From assembly GCF_003943415.1 (NCBI RefSeq), contig NZ_RJPK01000001.1:186001-250000 (forward strand): a stretch of 64,000 nucleotides of DNA. The letters are read 5' to 3'. Below the pieces are notes generated by a model, which was not told the DNA's origin, did no database searches, and saw only the letters and a program-made list of their open reading frames with translations. The DNA is from Streptococcus oralis (GTDB lineage Bacteria; Bacillota; Bacilli; Lactobacillales; Streptococcaceae). Positions 24,403 to 35,738 of the stretch are shown here, piece after piece; the stretch's first letter is position 1, and each line of letters begins with the position of its first letter. A program made the translations under genes and the position numbers.

Positions 24403-25311
24403 ATGAACATTCAACAATTACGCTATGTTGTGGCCATTGCCAATAGTGGTACTTTCCGTGAAGCTGCTGAAAAGATGTATGTTAGTCAGCCGAGTCTGTC
24501 TATTTCTGTGCGCGATTTGGAAAAAGAGCTTGGTTTTAAGATTTTCCGTCGGACGAGTTCGGGAACATTTTTGACTCGTCGTGGAATGGAATTTTATGAG
24601 AAAGCGCAAGAATTGGTCAAAGGCTTTGATGTTTTTCAAAATCAGTATGCCAATCCTGAGGAAGAAAAGGATGAATTTTCCATTGCCAGTCAGCACTATG
24701 ACTTCTTGCCACCAACCATTACGGCTTTTTCAGAACGTTATCCTGATTATAAGAACTTTCGTATTTTTGAGTCTACTACAGTTCAAATTTTAGACGAAGT
24801 GGCTCAAGGACATAGTGAGATTGGGATTATCTACCTCAACAACCAAAATAAAAAGGGCATCATGCAACGGGTTGAAAAGCTTGGTTTAGAAGTTATTGAA
24901 CTAATTCCTTTCCAGACTCACATTTATCTTCGTGAAGGGCATCCTTTAGCACAGAAAGAGGAATTGGTCATGGAGGATTTAGCGGATCTGCCAACGGTTC
25001 GTTTTACTCAGGAAAAGGATGAGTATCTATACTATTCAGAGAACTTTGTCGACACAAGCGCAAGCTCGCAGATGTTCAATGTGACGGATCGTGCTACTTT
25101 GAATGGTATTTTGGAGCGGACGGATGCTTATGCGACTGGATCTGGGTTTTTAGATAGTGACAGTGTTAATGGCATCACAGTCATTCGTCTCAAGGATAAT
25201 CTAGATAACCGCATGGTCTATGTCAAACGGGAAGAAGTGGAACTTAGTCAAGCTGGGACTCTTTTCGTTGAGGTTATGCAAGAATATTTTGATCAGAAGA
25301 GGAAATCATGA
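24403..25311 (+). CDS. LysR family transcriptional regulator
   Basis: A 302-residue LysR-type regulator. The N-terminal winged helix ([21 protein letters not shown], about residues 16-36) precedes a two-lobed effector domain. It may belong to the CpsY/MtaR-type streptococcal regulators of methionine uptake and envelope genes, but the match is not close enough for me to name it. A TGGTATAATG extended -10 lies at about 24365, and GGGGG precedes the ATG. The stop overlaps the lspA start (ATGA), so it is co-transcribed with lspA and rluD. Confidence 0.92.
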   Translation: MNIQQLRYVVAIANSGTFREAAEKMYVSQPSLSISVRDLEKELGFKIFRRTSSGTFLTRRGMEFYEKAQELVKGFDVFQNQYANPEEEKDEFSIASQHYDFLPPTITAFSERYPDYKNFRIFESTTVQILDEVAQGHSEIGIIYLNNQNKKGIMQRVEKLGLEVIELIPFQTHIYLREGHPLAQKEELVMEDLADLPTVRFTQEKDEYLYYSENFVDTSASSQMFNVTDRATLNGILERTDAYATGSGFLDSDSVNGITVIRLKDNLDNRMVYVKREEVELSQAGTLFVEVMQEYFDQKRKS

Positions 25312-25775
25312 AAAAAAGAGGAATAGTAGCAGTCATTGTACTGCTTTTGATTGGGTTGGATCAGTGGGTTAAAGCCTATGTTGTCCAGCAGATTCCACTA
25401 GGTGAAGTTCGTTCGTGGATCCCCAATCTCGTTAGCTTGACCTATCTGCAAAATAGAGGAGCAGCCTTCTCCATGCTGCAAGATCAGCAGTGGTTATTTG
25501 CTGTCATTACACTGGTCGTCATGGTGGGTGCCATTTGGTATCTACATAAACACATGGAGGATTCTCTCTGGTTGGTTTTTGGACTGACTTTGATAATCGC
25601 GGGAGGTCTGGGCAACTTTATCGACAGAATGAGTCAAGGTTTTGTGGTGGATATGTTTCACCTAGACTTTATCAACTTTGCGATTTTCAATGTTGCTGAT
25701 AGCTATTTGACAGTCGGCGTGATTGTTTTATTGATTGCAATGCTTAAAGAGGAAGTAAATGGAAATAAAAATTGA
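25308..25775 (+). CDS. lspA: Lipoprotein signal peptidase II
   Basis: A 155-residue, four-helix membrane aspartyl protease. The two catalytic Asp motifs are GNFIDR and FNVADS, and the NRGAAFSML segment is also conserved. It cleaves prolipoproteins before the lipid-modified Cys, so it would process the lipoproteins encoded elsewhere in this window. It overlaps both the LysR gene upstream (4 bases) and rluD downstream (17 bases). Confidence 0.98.
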   Translation: MKKRGIVAVIVLLLIGLDQWVKAYVVQQIPLGEVRSWIPNLVSLTYLQNRGAAFSMLQDQQWLFAVITLVVMVGAIWYLHKHMEDSLWLVFGLTLIIAGGLGNFIDRMSQGFVVDMFHLDFINFAIFNVADSYLTVGVIVLLIAMLKEEVNGNKN

Positions 25776-26658
25776 AACTGGTGGGCAACGTCTAGACAAG
25801 GCTCTGTCGGACCTGACAGAATTGTCACGCAGTCTCGCGAATGAACAAATTAAGGCTGGACAAGTCTTGGTGAATGGGCAAGTAAAGAAAGCCAAATACA
25901 CTGTCCAAGAGGGGGATATCGTCACCTACTATGTGACAGAACCAGAGGTTTTAGAATATGTGGCTGAGAATCTGCCGCTCGAGATTATCTACCAAGATGA
26001 GGATGTAGCCGTTGTTAACAAACCTCAAGGCATGGTGGTGCATCCGAGTGCTGGTCATACTAGCGGAACCTTGGTCAATGCTCTCATGTACCATATCAAG
26101 GACCTGTCAGGTATCAATGGGGTTCTTCGTCCGGGCATCGTTCACCGCATTGACAAGGACACGTCTGGTCTGCTCATGATTGCGAAGAATGATGAGGCCC
26201 ACTTGACGCTTGCCCAAGAGCTAAAAGATAAGAAGTCTCTACGCAAATACTGGGCGATTGTTCACGGCAATCTGCCAAATGATCGTGGTGTGATTGAAGC
26301 GCCGATTGGTCGGAGCGAAAAAGACCGTAAGAAACAGGCCGTGACCGCCAAGGGGAAACCAGCTGTGACCCGTTTTCAGGTCTTGGAACGCTTTGGCGAT
26401 TATAGTTTGTTAGAGTTGCAACTGGAAACAGGACGTACCCACCAAATCCGTGTTCATATGGCTTATATTGGCCATCCAGTCGCTGGTGATGAGGTCTATG
26501 GTCCACGCAAAACCTTGAAAGGACATGGACAATTCCTCCATGCTAAGACTCTAGGCTTTACCCATCCGAGAACAGGTGAAACCTTGGAGTTCACAGCAGA
26601 TATTCCAGAGATTTTTAAAGAAACGCTGGAAAGATTGCGTAAAACTGAGAATAGATAA
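25759..26658 (+). CDS. rluD: RluA/RluD-family rRNA pseudouridine synthase
   Basis: A 299-residue protein with an N-terminal S4 RNA-binding domain ([16 protein letters not shown]...) and the catalytic motif [15 protein letters not shown], whose Asp is the nucleophile. [11 protein letters not shown] is also conserved. By length and S4 domain it is RluD-like, the family that modifies 23S rRNA helix 69. The start lies inside lspA, with AGAGGAAG as ribosome site. The pairing with lspA is conserved in many Firmicutes. Confidence 0.94.
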   Translation: MEIKIETGGQRLDKALSDLTELSRSLANEQIKAGQVLVNGQVKKAKYTVQEGDIVTYYVTEPEVLEYVAENLPLEIIYQDEDVAVVNKPQGMVVHPSAGHTSGTLVNALMYHIKDLSGINGVLRPGIVHRIDKDTSGLLMIAKNDEAHLTLAQELKDKKSLRKYWAIVHGNLPNDRGVIEAPIGRSEKDRKKQAVTAKGKPAVTRFQVLERFGDYSLLELQLETGRTHQIRVHMAYIGHPVAGDEVYGPRKTLKGHGQFLHAKTLGFTHPRTGETLEFTADIPEIFKETLERLRKTENR

Positions 26659-26662
26659 AAGA

Positions 26663-26689
26663 GTTGAGATGTCTTGTCTCAACCTTTTT
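26663..26689 (+). terminator. Terminator of the lspA-rluD operon
   Basis: GTTGAGA (26663-26669) pairs with TCTCAAC (26677-26683), followed by CTTTTT. Confidence 0.88.
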
Positions 26690-26759
26690 CATTTCAAGTC
26701 TTTTCTATTTTAAAGCATTCATGTTATAATGGATAAATATGAAGAATCGGAGTGAGACT

Positions 26760-27869
26760 ATGAAGTACAAACGAATCGTCTTTAAGGTGGGGACGTCGTC
26801 CTTGACAAATGAAGACGGAAGTTTATCAAGAAGTAAAGTAAAGGCAATTACCCAACAATTAGCTATGTTGCATGAAGCTGGGCATGAGTTGATTTTGGTG
26901 TCATCTGGGGCAGTAGCGGCAGGGTTTGGAGCTTTGGGTTTTAAAAAGCGTCCGACCAAGATTGCAGATAAGCAGGCTTCGGCTGCAGTAGGACAAGGTT
27001 TGCTCCTAGAAGAATACACAACCAATCTCCTCATGCGCCAGATCGTTTCTGCACAAATCTTGCTGACACAGGATGATTTTGTAGATAAGCGTCGCTATAA
27101 GAATGCCCATCAGGCCTTGTCTGTATTGCTTCATCGTGGTGCCATTCCTATCATCAACGAGAATGACAGTGTCGTTATTGATGAGCTCAAGGTTGGGGAC
27201 AATGATACTCTGAGTGCTCAGGTAGCGGCTATGGTTCAGGCAGATCTTTTGGTTCTCTTGACGGATGTAGACGGTCTCTATACTGGCAATCCCAACTCAG
27301 ATCCAAGAGCTAAACGTATTGAGAAAATCGAGACTATCAATCGTGAGATTATTGATATGGCTGGTGGAGCAGGTTCGTCTAATGGTACAGGTGGGATGTT
27401 GACTAAGATCAAAGCAGCTACGATCGCGACGGAGTCGGGTGTGCCAGTTTATATTTGTTCGTCCCTGAAATCAGATGCCTTGATTGAGGCGGCGAACGAG
27501 ACAAAGGATGGTTCTTTCTTTGTTGCGCAAGAGAAGGGCCTTCGTACTCAGAAACAATGGCTAGCCTTCTATGCTCAAAGTCAGGGAACGATTTGGGTAG
27601 ATGGTGGAGCTGCAGAAGCACTTTCAAAAAATGGAAAAAGTCTCCTTTTATCAGGTGTGGTAGAAGTGGAAGGGAACTTCTCTTACCATGATATTGTCAC
27701 AGTAGCAGATAAAGAAACAGGTCAATCTCTTGGAAAGGGACGTGTCCAATTTGGTGTCTCAGCCCTAGAAGATATGCTCCGTTCTCAAAAAGCCAAGGGA
27801 GTCTTGATTCACCGTGATGACTGGATTTCCATCACGCCTGAAATCCAGCTGCTCTTTACAGAATTTTAG
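26760..27869 (+). CDS. proB: Glutamate 5-kinase
   Basis: A 369-residue enzyme that phosphorylates glutamate in the first step of proline synthesis. It has an amino-acid kinase domain ([39 protein letters not shown]) and a C-terminal PUA domain from about residue 275. The start at 26760 has GGAGTGAG at good spacing. The ATG at 26739 is only nine bases after an extended TATAAT -10 (26725-26730), so it is unlikely. It is first in proB-proA-proC, with 9 bases to proA. Confidence 0.97.
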   Translation: MKYKRIVFKVGTSSLTNEDGSLSRSKVKAITQQLAMLHEAGHELILVSSGAVAAGFGALGFKKRPTKIADKQASAAVGQGLLLEEYTTNLLMRQIVSAQILLTQDDFVDKRRYKNAHQALSVLLHRGAIPIINENDSVVIDELKVGDNDTLSAQVAAMVQADLLVLLTDVDGLYTGNPNSDPRAKRIEKIETINREIIDMAGGAGSSNGTGGMLTKIKAATIATESGVPVYICSSLKSDALIEAANETKDGSFFVAQEKGLRTQKQWLAFYAQSQGTIWVDGGAAEALSKNGKSLLLSGVVEVEGNFSYHDIVTVADKETGQSLGKGRVQFGVSALEDMLRSQKAKGVLIHRDDWISITPEIQLLFTEF

Positions 27870-27878
27870 AGGTGAACG

Positions 27879-29141
27879 ATGGTAAGTACACAAGAACAAT
27901 TTGAACAGGTACAGGCTGTTAAGAAATCAATCAATACTGCCAGCGAAGCAGTGAAAAACCAAGCCTTGCTAGCTATGGCTGATCATTTATTGGCAGCTAC
28001 TGAGGAGATTTTAGCAGCCAATGCCCTCGATATGGCAGCGGCCAAGGGAAAAATCTCAGATGTTATGCTAGACCGTCTTTATTTGGATGCGGGACGTATA
28101 GAAGCGATGGCAACTGGTATTCGTGAAGTGGTTGCTTTACCAGATCCTATTGGTGAAGTCCTAGAAACAAGTCAGCTTGAAAATGGCTTGGTTATTACTA
28201 AGAAGCGTGTGGCTATGGGGGTCATCGGTATTATCTATGAAAGTCGTCCAAATGTGACATCTGATGCGGCTGCTTTGGCACTCAAGAGTGGGAATGCGGT
28301 CGTTCTTCGTAGTGGTAAGGACGCCTACCAAACTGCTCATGCTATTGTCACAGCTCTGAAGAAGGGTTTGGAGACGACTACCATACATCCAGAGGTGATT
28401 CAACTAGTGGAAGATACCAGTCGTGAAAGTAGCTATGCCATGATGAAGGCCAAGGGCTATCTAGATCTTCTCATTCCTCGTGGAGGTGCTGGCTTGATCA
28501 ATGCCGTGGTTGAGAATGCCATTGTGCCAGTTATCGAGACAGGAACTGGAATTGTCCATGTCTATGTAGATAAGGATGCAGATGAAGACAAGGCTCTATC
28601 GATCATCAACAATGCTAAAACCAGTCGTCCTTCTGTCTGCAATGCCATGGAGGTCTTGCTGGTTCATGAAGACAAGGCAACAAGCTTCCTTCCTCGCTTG
28701 GAGCAAGTGCTGGTTGCAGATCGAAAAGAAGCTGGACTGGAATCAATTCAATTCCGTCTGGATAGCAAAGCAAGTCAGTTTGTTTCAGGTCTAGCAGCTG
28801 AGGCCCAAGACTTTGATACCGAGTTTTTAGACTATGTCCTAGCGGTTAAGGTTGTGAGTAGTTTAGAAGAAGCGGTTGCGCATATTGAAGCCCACAGCAC
28901 CCATCATTCGGATGCCATTGTGACGGAAAATGCTGAAGCTGCAACTTACTTTACAGATCAAGTAGATTCAGCAGCGGTTTATGTCAATGCCTCAACGCGT
29001 TTCACTGACGGTGGGCAATTTGGTCTTGGATGTGAGATGGGGATTTCTACTCAGAAACTGCATGCGCGTGGTCCAATGGGCTTGAAAGAGTTGACTAGCT
29101 ACAAGTATGTGGTTACTGGTGACGGACAGATAAGGGAGTAA
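27879..29141 (+). CDS. proA: Gamma-glutamyl phosphate reductase
   Basis: This 420-residue NADPH-dependent enzyme is an aldehyde-dehydrogenase-fold protein that reduces gamma-glutamyl phosphate to the semialdehyde. [15 protein letters not shown] carries the catalytic Cys, and [13 protein letters not shown] and [13 protein letters not shown] are family motifs. It has full length. proC follows after 3 bases. The complete proBAC set indicates proline prototrophy. Confidence 0.98.
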   Translation: MVSTQEQFEQVQAVKKSINTASEAVKNQALLAMADHLLAATEEILAANALDMAAAKGKISDVMLDRLYLDAGRIEAMATGIREVVALPDPIGEVLETSQLENGLVITKKRVAMGVIGIIYESRPNVTSDAAALALKSGNAVVLRSGKDAYQTAHAIVTALKKGLETTTIHPEVIQLVEDTSRESSYAMMKAKGYLDLLIPRGGAGLINAVVENAIVPVIETGTGIVHVYVDKDADEDKALSIINNAKTSRPSVCNAMEVLLVHEDKATSFLPRLEQVLVADRKEAGLESIQFRLDSKASQFVSGLAAEAQDFDTEFLDYVLAVKVVSSLEEAVAHIEAHSTHHSDAIVTENAEAATYFTDQVDSAAVYVNASTRFTDGGQFGLGCEMGISTQKLHARGPMGLKELTSYKYVVTGDGQIRE

Positions 29142-29144
29142 GAG

Positions 29145-29942
29145 ATGAAGATTGGATTTATCGGTTTGGGGAATATGGGTTCTAGCTTGGCCAAGGCTGT
29201 CTTGCAGGCCAAGACGGGTGCTCAGATTCTTCTTGCCAATCGTAGTCAAGCGAAAGTAGATGCTTTCATTGCCAACTTTGGAGGTCAGGCTTCCAGCAAT
29301 GACGAAATCTTCGCAGAAGCAGATGTGATTTTTCTAGGAGTAAAGCCTGCTCAGTTTTCTGAACTGCTTGCTCAATACCAGACCATCCTTGAAAAAAGAG
29401 AGAGTCCTCTTTTGATTTCTATGGCGGCTGGATTGACTTTGGAAAAACTAGCGAGTCTTCTGCCAAGTCAACACCGGATTATTCGCATAATGCCCAATAC
29501 TCCAGTGGCTATCGGCCAAGGAGTGATTAGTTATGCCATGTCAGCAAACTGTCGTGTAGAGGACAGTGAGCTCTTTTGTCAGCTTTTAGCCAAGGCTGGC
29601 CTCTTGGTTGAGCTGGGAGATGGCTTAATCGATGCAGCGACAGGTCTTGCAGGTTGTGGGCCTGCCTTTGTCTACCTCTTTATCGAGGCTTTGGCAGATG
29701 CAGGTGTTCAGACAGGATTGCCCCGAGAAACGGCCTTGAAAATGGCAGCCCAAACAGTTGTTGGCGCTGGACAAATGGTTCTCGAAAGCCAGCAACATCC
29801 TGGAGTTTTGAAAGATCAAGTTTGTAGCCCAGGAGGTTCGACTATCGCTGGTGTAGCAAGTCTGGAAGAACATGCCTTTAGAGGCACAGTCATGGACGCA
29901 GTTCATCAAGCCTATAAACGAACACAAGAACTAGGTAAATAA
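29145..29942 (+). CDS. proC: Pyrroline-5-carboxylate reductase
   Basis: A 265-residue enzyme completing proline synthesis. N-terminal GFIGLGNMGSSLAKA binds NAD(P)H. The C-terminal CSPGGSTIAGVASLEEHAFR is the dimer and substrate region. A GTG at 29082 is irrelevant because the ATG at 29145 has GGAG. It is the last gene of the operon, with a terminator beginning at its stop codon. Confidence 0.98.
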   Translation: MKIGFIGLGNMGSSLAKAVLQAKTGAQILLANRSQAKVDAFIANFGGQASSNDEIFAEADVIFLGVKPAQFSELLAQYQTILEKRESPLLISMAAGLTLEKLASLLPSQHRIIRIMPNTPVAIGQGVISYAMSANCRVEDSELFCQLLAKAGLLVELGDGLIDAATGLAGCGPAFVYLFIEALADAGVQTGLPRETALKMAAQTVVGAGQMVLESQQHPGVLKDQVCSPGGSTIAGVASLEEHAFRGTVMDAVHQAYKRTQELGK

Positions 29943-29969
29943 GAGGTTGGATGACTCCCAGCCTCTTTT
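29942..29969 (+). terminator. Terminator of proBAC
   Basis: AGAGGTTGG (29942-29950) pairs with CCAGCCTCT (29958-29966), with one G-T pair, followed by TTT. Confidence 0.82.
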
Positions 29970-30062
29970 ATGGTCGGTTGAATGGAGAAGAAGCAAAAAG
30001 ATTGTCACAAAAACCTATTTTTTTGATAGAATAGAAGGTAGAAAAAAAGAAATGAGTTAGAC

Positions 30063-30701
30063 ATGTCAAAAGGATTTTTAGTCTCGCTTGAGGGACCAGA
30101 GGGAGCAGGGAAGACCAGTGTTTTAGAGGCTTTGCTCCCAATTTTAGAGGAAAAAGGAGTAGAGGTGCTGACGACCCGTGAGCCAGGTGGAGTCTTGATT
30201 GGAGAGAAGATTCGGGAAGTGATTTTAGATCCAAGTCATACTCAGATGGATCCTAAAACGGAACTCCTTCTCTATATCGCCAGTCGTAGACAGCACTTGG
30301 TGGAAAAAGTTCTTCCAGCTCTTGGAGATGGTAGGTTGGTCATTATGGACCGTTTCATCGATAGTTCTGTTGCCTATCAGGGATTTGGTCGTGGCTTGGA
30401 TATTGATGCCATTGATTGGCTCAATCAGTTTGCGACAGATGGCCTCAAACCCGATTTGACCCTCTATTTTGATATTGACGTGGAAGAAGGGCTGGCTCGC
30501 ATTGCTGCTAATAGTGACCGCGAGGTCAATCGTTTGGACATGGAAGGCTTAGACTTGCACAAAAAAGTTCGTAAAGGCTACCTTTCTCTTCTGGACAAAG
30601 AAGGAAATCGCATGGTCAAGATTGATGCGAGTCTTCCTTTGGAGCAAGTTGTGGAAACGACCAAGGCTGTCTTATTTGACAGAATGGGCTTGGCTAAATG
30701 A
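30063..30701 (+). CDS. tmk: Thymidylate kinase
   Basis: A 212-residue P-loop kinase converting dTMP to dTDP. The P-loop is [10 protein letters not shown] at 8-17, the DR motif is MDRFIDSS, and TREPGG is typical. A promoter with TTGTCA and extended TGA-TAGAAT (30027-30032) lies upstream, with a 19-base spacer. It overlaps holB by 4 bases, the conserved Firmicute arrangement. Confidence 0.98.
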   Translation: MSKGFLVSLEGPEGAGKTSVLEALLPILEEKGVEVLTTREPGGVLIGEKIREVILDPSHTQMDPKTELLLYIASRRQHLVEKVLPALGDGRLVIMDRFIDSSVAYQGFGRGLDIDAIDWLNQFATDGLKPDLTLYFDIDVEEGLARIAANSDREVNRLDMEGLDLHKKVRKGYLSLLDKEGNRMVKIDASLPLEQVVETTKAVLFDRMGLAK

Positions 30702-31588
30702 AACAAGAACAACTAAAGGCTTGGCAGCCAGACCAGTTTGACCGTTTTGTCCGTATCCTAGAACAAGACCAGCTCAATCATGCCTATCTCTTTTCAGGTT
30801 TCTTTGGAAGCTTGGAAATGGCGCAGTTTTTGGCTAAGAGTCTCTTTTGTACGGATAAAGTAGGCGTTTTGCCGTGTGAGAAATGCCGAAACTGCAAGCT
30901 GATTGAACAGGAAGAATTTCCCGATGTTACCTTGATTAAGCCAGTCAATCAGGTCATAAAGACAGAACGCATTCGGGAATTGGTGGGGCAATTTTCCCAA
31001 GCAGGGATTGAAAGTCAACAACAGGTTTTTATTATCAAGCAGGCGGAGAAAATGCATCCCAACGCAGCCAATTCTCTGCTCAAGGTCATCGAAGAACCCC
31101 AGAGTGAGGTTTATATTTTTTTCTTGACCAGCGATGAGGAAAAGATATTACCGACCATCCGAAGTCGGACGCAGATTTTCCACTTTAAAAAGCAAGAAGA
31201 AAAGCTCATCTTGCTCTTAGAACAAATGGGACTGGTTAAGAAAAAGGCGACTCTTTTAGCCCAGTTTTGTCAGTCACGAGCTGAAGCAGAAAAGTTGGCT
31301 AATCAGGCAAGTTTTTGGATCTTGGTCGATGAAAGTGAACGCCTACTGACCTGGTTATTAACTAAGAAAAAAGAAAGTTATCTGCAGGTTGCTAAATTAG
31401 CTAACTTAACAGATGACAAGGAAAAACAGGATCAGGTTTTACGGATTCTTGAAGTCCTCTGTGGACAAGATATCTTGCAAGCAAGAGTACGGGTGATTCT
31501 ACAAGATTTGCTAGAAGCTAGAAAAATGTGGCAAGCCAATGTCAGCTTTCAAAATGCCATGGAATATCTGGTCTTAAAAGAAATGTAA
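30698..31588 (+). CDS. holB: DNA polymerase III subunit delta'
   Basis: The 296-residue clamp-loader subunit is related to DnaX. It has a zinc-type Cys cluster, CEKCRNC, around residue 64, the [13 protein letters not shown] motif, and [10 protein letters not shown]. It works with DnaX and HolA to load the beta clamp. Its Walker A is degenerate, as is normal for delta'. It is co-transcribed with tmk and probably with yabA and rsmI. Confidence 0.96.
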   Translation: MKQEQLKAWQPDQFDRFVRILEQDQLNHAYLFSGFFGSLEMAQFLAKSLFCTDKVGVLPCEKCRNCKLIEQEEFPDVTLIKPVNQVIKTERIRELVGQFSQAGIESQQQVFIIKQAEKMHPNAANSLLKVIEEPQSEVYIFFLTSDEEKILPTIRSRTQIFHFKKQEEKLILLLEQMGLVKKKATLLAQFCQSRAEAEKLANQASFWILVDESERLLTWLLTKKKESYLQVAKLANLTDDKEKQDQVLRILEVLCGQDILQARVRVILQDLLEARKMWQANVSFQNAMEYLVLKEM

Positions 31589-31627
31589 ACTCAAAAATAA
31601 ACGATAAAGAAAGGAAAGGGCTGGTTT

Positions 31628-31945
31628 ATGGACAAAAAAGAATTATTTGACGCGCTGGATGATTTTTCCCAACAGTTATTGGTGACCTTGGCCGATGTGG
31701 AAGCCATCAAGAAAAATCTCAAAAGCTTGGTAGAGGAAAATACAGCTCTTCGATTGGAAAATAGTAAGTTGCGCGAACGCTTGGGCGAGGTGGAAGCAGA
31801 TGCTCCCGTCAAGGCCAAGCATGTTCGTGAAAGCGTCCGTCGGATCTATAAAGACGGGTTTCACGTATGTAATGATTTTTATGGACAACGCCGAGAGCAG
31901 GACGAGGAATGTATGTTCTGTGACGAGTTGTTATACAGGGAGTAA
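31628..31945 (+). CDS. yabA: Replication initiation control protein YabA
   Basis: A 105-residue protein with an N-terminal leucine-zipper-like coiled coil (about residues 5-55) and a C-terminal zinc domain whose HxC and CxxC ligands are visible at HVCNDF and EECMFCDE. YabA binds DnaA and the beta clamp to limit over-initiation in Firmicutes. It has a GGAAAGGG site upstream. Its place between holB and rsmI is conserved. Confidence 0.96.
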   Translation: MDKKELFDALDDFSQQLLVTLADVEAIKKNLKSLVEENTALRLENSKLRERLGEVEADAPVKAKHVRESVRRIYKDGFHVCNDFYGQRREQDEECMFCDELLYRE

Positions 31946-31947
31946 GC

Positions 31948-32814
31948 ATGCAGATTCAAAAAAGTTTTAAGGGGCAAACTCCCTATGGCAAGCTTTACCT
32001 AGTGGCAACGCCAATTGGCAATTTAGATGATATGACTTTTCGTGCCATCAAAACCCTGAAAGAAGTGGATTGTATTGCGGCTGAGGACACGCGCAATACA
32101 GGTCTTTTGCTCAAGCATTTTGATATTTCCACCAAGCAGATCAGTTTTCATGAGCACAATGCCAAGGAAAAAATTCCTGATTTGATTGGTTTTCTGAAGG
32201 CGGGACAAAGTATTGCTCAGGTCTCTGATGCGGGTCTGCCTAGTATTTCGGATCCTGGGCATGATTTGGTCAAGGCAGCCATCGAGGAAGAGATTGCAGT
32301 TGTCACAGTTCCAGGTGCCAGCGCAGGGATTTCTGCCTTGATTGCCAGCGGCCTAGCACCACAACCACATATCTTTTACGGTTTCTTACCTAGAAAATCA
32401 GGCCAGCAAAAGCATTTTTTTCAAGCCAAAAAAGACTATCCTGAAACTCAGATTTTCTATGAATCGCCCCATCGTGTAGCGGATACATTGGAAAATATTC
32501 TAGAAGTCTACGGTAACCGCTCGGTTGTCTTGGTTAGGGAGTTGACCAAAATCTATGAAGAATACCAACGAGGAAAGATCTCTGAATTGCTGGAAAGCAT
32601 TGCCGAGACGCCGCTCAAGGGCGAGTGCCTTCTCATCGTTGAAGGTGCCAGTCAGGATGTGGAGGAAAAGGACGAGGAGGCCTTGTTTTCAGAAATCCAA
32701 TCTCATATCCAGCAAGGAATGAAGAAAAATCAAGCCATTAAGGAAGTCGCTAAACTTTATCAGAGGAATAAAAGTCAACTCTACGCTGCTTATCACGACT
32801 GGGAAGAAAATTAA
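31948..32814 (+). CDS. rsmI: 16S rRNA (cytidine-1402-2'-O)-methyltransferase
   Basis: A 288-residue tetrapyrrole-methylase-fold enzyme: LYLVATPIGNLDDMTFRAI at the start, then AAEDTRNTGLL, SDAGLPSISDPG and the PGASAG SAM-binding segment. It methylates C1402 in the decoding centre together with RsmH. It starts 3 bases after yabA with a GGGAG site. A strong terminator follows. Confidence 0.97.
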   Translation: MQIQKSFKGQTPYGKLYLVATPIGNLDDMTFRAIKTLKEVDCIAAEDTRNTGLLLKHFDISTKQISFHEHNAKEKIPDLIGFLKAGQSIAQVSDAGLPSISDPGHDLVKAAIEEEIAVVTVPGASAGISALIASGLAPQPHIFYGFLPRKSGQQKHFFQAKKDYPETQIFYESPHRVADTLENILEVYGNRSVVLVRELTKIYEEYQRGKISELLESIAETPLKGECLLIVEGASQDVEEKDEEALFSEIQSHIQQGMKKNQAIKEVAKLYQRNKSQLYAAYHDWEEN

Positions 32815-32829
32815 GAAAATGACTAAACA

Positions 32830-32856
32830 GGGAAGTTTGCCTTCTTCCCTTTTTTT
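32830..32856 (+). terminator. Terminator after rsmI
   Basis: GGGAAG (32830-32835) pairs with CTTCCC (32844-32849), followed by seven T. Confidence 0.88.
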
Positions 32857-32959
32857 GTTATACTAGTAAAAGAAAATTAAGAAAGATTTGTGGGTGTCAA
32901 ACAGTCTAGTAGCTTGTTTTTATTTGGACTTAGTTTCCACCCAAAGAGGTATTAGTGTC

Positions 32960-34294
32960 GTGTCTCAATCTTATATCAATGTTATCGGAGCAGGTTTAGC
33001 GGGGTCTGAAGCTGCCTACCAAATCGCAGAGCGTGGTATTCCAGTTAAACTCTATGAAATGCGTGGTGTCAAGTCAACACCTCAGCACAAAACAGACAAT
33101 TTTGCAGAGTTAGTTTGTTCCAATTCTCTTCGTGGCGATTCCCTGACAAATGCGGTCGGGCTCCTCAAGGAGGAAATGCGTCGCTTGGGTTCTGTCATCT
33201 TGGAATCTGCCGAAGCAACCCGTGTTCCTGCTGGTGGTGCTCTTGCGGTGGACCGAGAAGGTTTCTCACAGATGGTGACCGAGAAAGTAGCCAACCATCC
33301 CTTAATCGAAGTAGTGCGTGATGAAATTACAGAATTGCCGACAGATGTTATTACAGTTGTAGCGACTGGTCCTTTGACCAGTGATGCCTTGGCCGAAAAG
33401 ATTCATGCCCTTAATGACGGCGATGGCTTCTATTTCTATGACGCGGCAGCGCCTATCATCGATGTTAATACTATTGATATGAGCAAGGTCTATCTCAAGT
33501 CCCGTTATGATAAGGGAGAAGCGGCCTATCTCAATGCTCCTATGACCAAGCAAGAGTTTATGGATTTCCATGAAGCCTTGGTCCATGCAGAAGAAGCTCC
33601 GCTCAATTCTTTTGAAAAAGAAAAGTACTTTGAAGGTTGTATGCCGATCGAAGTCATGGCAAAACGTGGTATTAAAACCATGCTTTATGGTCCTATGAAA
33701 CCAGTCGGTCTGGAGTACCCAGATGACTACACAGGTCCGCGTGATGGGGAGTTTAAGACTCCGTATGCGGTTGTCCAGCTCCGTCAGGATAATGCGGCTG
33801 GTAGTCTCTACAATATCGTCGGTTTCCAGACCCATCTCAAATGGGGAGAGCAAAAGCGTGTTTTTCAAATGATTCCAGGTCTTGAAAATGCGGAGTTTGT
33901 TCGTTATGGAGTCATGCACCGCAATTCTTACATGGATTCACCAAATCTTCTTGAGCAGACCTATCGTTCGAAGAAACAGCCAAATCTCTTCTTTGCTGGT
34001 CAAATGACTGGTGTGGAAGGCTATGTCGAGTCAGCAGCTTCAGGCTTAGTTGCAGGTATTAACGCGGCTCGTCTTTTCAAGGGAGAAAGTGAGGCAATTT
34101 TCCCAGAGACAACAGCGATTGGCAGTCTAGCTCATTACATCACCCATGCTGACAGCAAGCATTTCCAACCCATGAATGTCAATTTCGGGATTATCAAGGA
34201 GTTGGAAGGCGAGCGTATCCGTGATAAGAAGGCTCGTTATGAAAAAATTGCAGAGCGTGCTCTTACTGACTTAGAGGAATTTTTAACTGTCTAA
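32960..34294 (+). CDS. trmFO: Folate-dependent tRNA (uracil-54-C5)-methyltransferase TrmFO
   Basis: The 444-residue flavoprotein starts [19 protein letters not shown], with an FAD-binding GxGxxG motif. It makes ribothymidine at position 54 of tRNA using methylene-tetrahydrofolate. The GTG start at 32960 is preferred because AGAGGT lies 9 bases upstream and the resulting length matches the family. The in-frame TTG at 32888 has no ribosome site. [20 protein letters not shown] is also diagnostic of TrmFO. Confidence 0.96.
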   Translation: MSQSYINVIGAGLAGSEAAYQIAERGIPVKLYEMRGVKSTPQHKTDNFAELVCSNSLRGDSLTNAVGLLKEEMRRLGSVILESAEATRVPAGGALAVDREGFSQMVTEKVANHPLIEVVRDEITELPTDVITVVATGPLTSDALAEKIHALNDGDGFYFYDAAAPIIDVNTIDMSKVYLKSRYDKGEAAYLNAPMTKQEFMDFHEALVHAEEAPLNSFEKEKYFEGCMPIEVMAKRGIKTMLYGPMKPVGLEYPDDYTGPRDGEFKTPYAVVQLRQDNAAGSLYNIVGFQTHLKWGEQKRVFQMIPGLENAEFVRYGVMHRNSYMDSPNLLEQTYRSKKQPNLFFAGQMTGVEGYVESAASGLVAGINAARLFKGESEAIFPETTAIGSLAHYITHADSKHFQPMNVNFGIIKELEGERIRDKKARYEKIAERALTDLEEFLTV

Positions 34295-34377
34295 TTTTTT
34301 TGAAAGAATTGCTCATGATACTATAAAAATCTTAGAAATTGTGATAAAATAGGTAGGATAAAAAAAGGAGAGTAAAA

Positions 34378-35115
34378 ATGGCGAATCCCAAGTATAAACG
34401 TATTTTAATCAAGTTATCAGGTGAAGCCCTTGCCGGTGAACGTGGCGTAGGGATTGATATCCAAACAGTTCAAAAAATCGCAAAAGAGATTCAAGAAGTT
34501 CATAGTCTAGGTATCGAAATTGCCCTTGTTATTGGTGGAGGAAATCTCTGGCGTGGAGAACCTGCAGCAGAAGCAGGAATGGACCGCGTTCAGGCAGATT
34601 ACACTGGAATGCTTGGGACCGTTATGAATGCTCTTGTAATGGCAGATTCATTGCAACAAGTTGGTGTCGATACGCGTGTGCAAACAGCTATTTCTATGCA
34701 ACAAGTGGCTGAGCCTTATGTTCGTGGACGTGCTCTTCGTCACCTTGAAAAAGGCCGTATCGTTATCTTTGGTGCTGGGATTGGTTCACCTTACTTCTCA
34801 ACAGATACAACAGCGGCCCTTCGTGCGGCTGAAATTGAAGCGGATGCCATCCTTATGGCTAAAAATGGCGTAGATGGTGTTTACAATGCCGATCCTAAGA
34901 AAGACAAGACAGCCGTTAAGTTTGAAGAATTGACCCACCGTGACGTTATCAACAAAGGTCTCCGTATCATGGACTCAACAGCTTCAACCCTCTCTATGGA
35001 TAACGACATCGACTTGGTTGTCTTCAACATGAACCAACCAGGCAATATTAAACGTGTCGTATTTGGTGAAAATATCGGAACAACAGTTTCAAACAATATC
35101 GAAGAAAAGGAATAA
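34378..35115 (+). CDS. pyrH: UMP kinase
   Basis: A 245-residue amino-acid-kinase-fold UMP kinase: [14 protein letters not shown] at the start, then [10 protein letters not shown] and [15 protein letters not shown]. It converts UMP to UDP and is essential. GGAG lies 8 bases before the ATG. frr follows after 6 bases, the usual pyrH-frr pair. Confidence 0.98.
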   Translation: MANPKYKRILIKLSGEALAGERGVGIDIQTVQKIAKEIQEVHSLGIEIALVIGGGNLWRGEPAAEAGMDRVQADYTGMLGTVMNALVMADSLQQVGVDTRVQTAISMQQVAEPYVRGRALRHLEKGRIVIFGAGIGSPYFSTDTTAALRAAEIEADAILMAKNGVDGVYNADPKKDKTAVKFEELTHRDVINKGLRIMDSTASTLSMDNDIDLVVFNMNQPGNIKRVVFGENIGTTVSNNIEEKE

Positions 35116-35121
35116 GAAATT

Positions 35122-35679
35122 ATGGCTAATGCAATTGTAGAAAAAGCTAAAGAGAGAATGACCCAGTCCCATCATTCACTTGCGCGTGAATTTGGTGGTA
35201 TTCGTGCAGGACGTGCCAACGCAAGCTTGCTAGACCGTATCCACGTAGAATACTATGGAGTCGAAACTCCTCTTAACCAAATCGCTTCTATCACTATTCC
35301 AGAAGCGCGTGTCTTGTTAGTAACACCATTTGACAAGTCTTCGTTGAAAGACATCGAGCGTGCCTTGAACGCTTCTGATCTTGGTATCACACCAGCTAAT
35401 GATGGCTCTGTGATTCGCTTGGTTATTCCTGCCCTTACAGAAGAAACTCGTCGTGACCTTGCCAAAGAAGTGAAGAAGGTTGGCGAGAATGCTAAAGTGG
35501 CTGTCCGCAATATCCGTCGTGATGCTATGGATGAAGCAAAGAAACAAGAAAAAGCAAAAGAAATCACTGAAGACGAATTGAAGACTCTTGAAAAAGATAT
35601 TCAAAAAGTAACAGACGATGCTGTGAAACACATCGACGATATGACTGCCAATAAAGAAAAAGAACTCTTGGAAGTCTAA
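35122..35679 (+). CDS. frr: Ribosome recycling factor
   Basis: The 185-residue protein has full RRF length and motifs: [33 protein letters not shown], and a Lys/Glu-rich helical C-terminus. It splits post-termination ribosomes together with EF-G. It is co-transcribed with pyrH, and a hairpin follows. Confidence 0.98.
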   Translation: MANAIVEKAKERMTQSHHSLAREFGGIRAGRANASLLDRIHVEYYGVETPLNQIASITIPEARVLLVTPFDKSSLKDIERALNASDLGITPANDGSVIRLVIPALTEETRRDLAKEVKKVGENAKVAVRNIRRDAMDEAKKQEKAKEITEDELKTLEKDIQKVTDDAVKHIDDMTANKEKELLEV

Positions 35680-35690
35680 AAATAAACAGA

Positions 35691-35724
35691 AAAACTCAGT
35701 TGGCATTGCTGGCTGAGTTTTATT
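35691..35724 (+). terminator. Terminator after frr
   Basis: AAAACTCAG (35691-35699) pairs with CTGAGTTTT (35713-35721). The T-run is short, so some read-through into cvfB is likely. Confidence 0.7.
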
Positions 35725-35738
35725 CGAAAGAAGGAAAT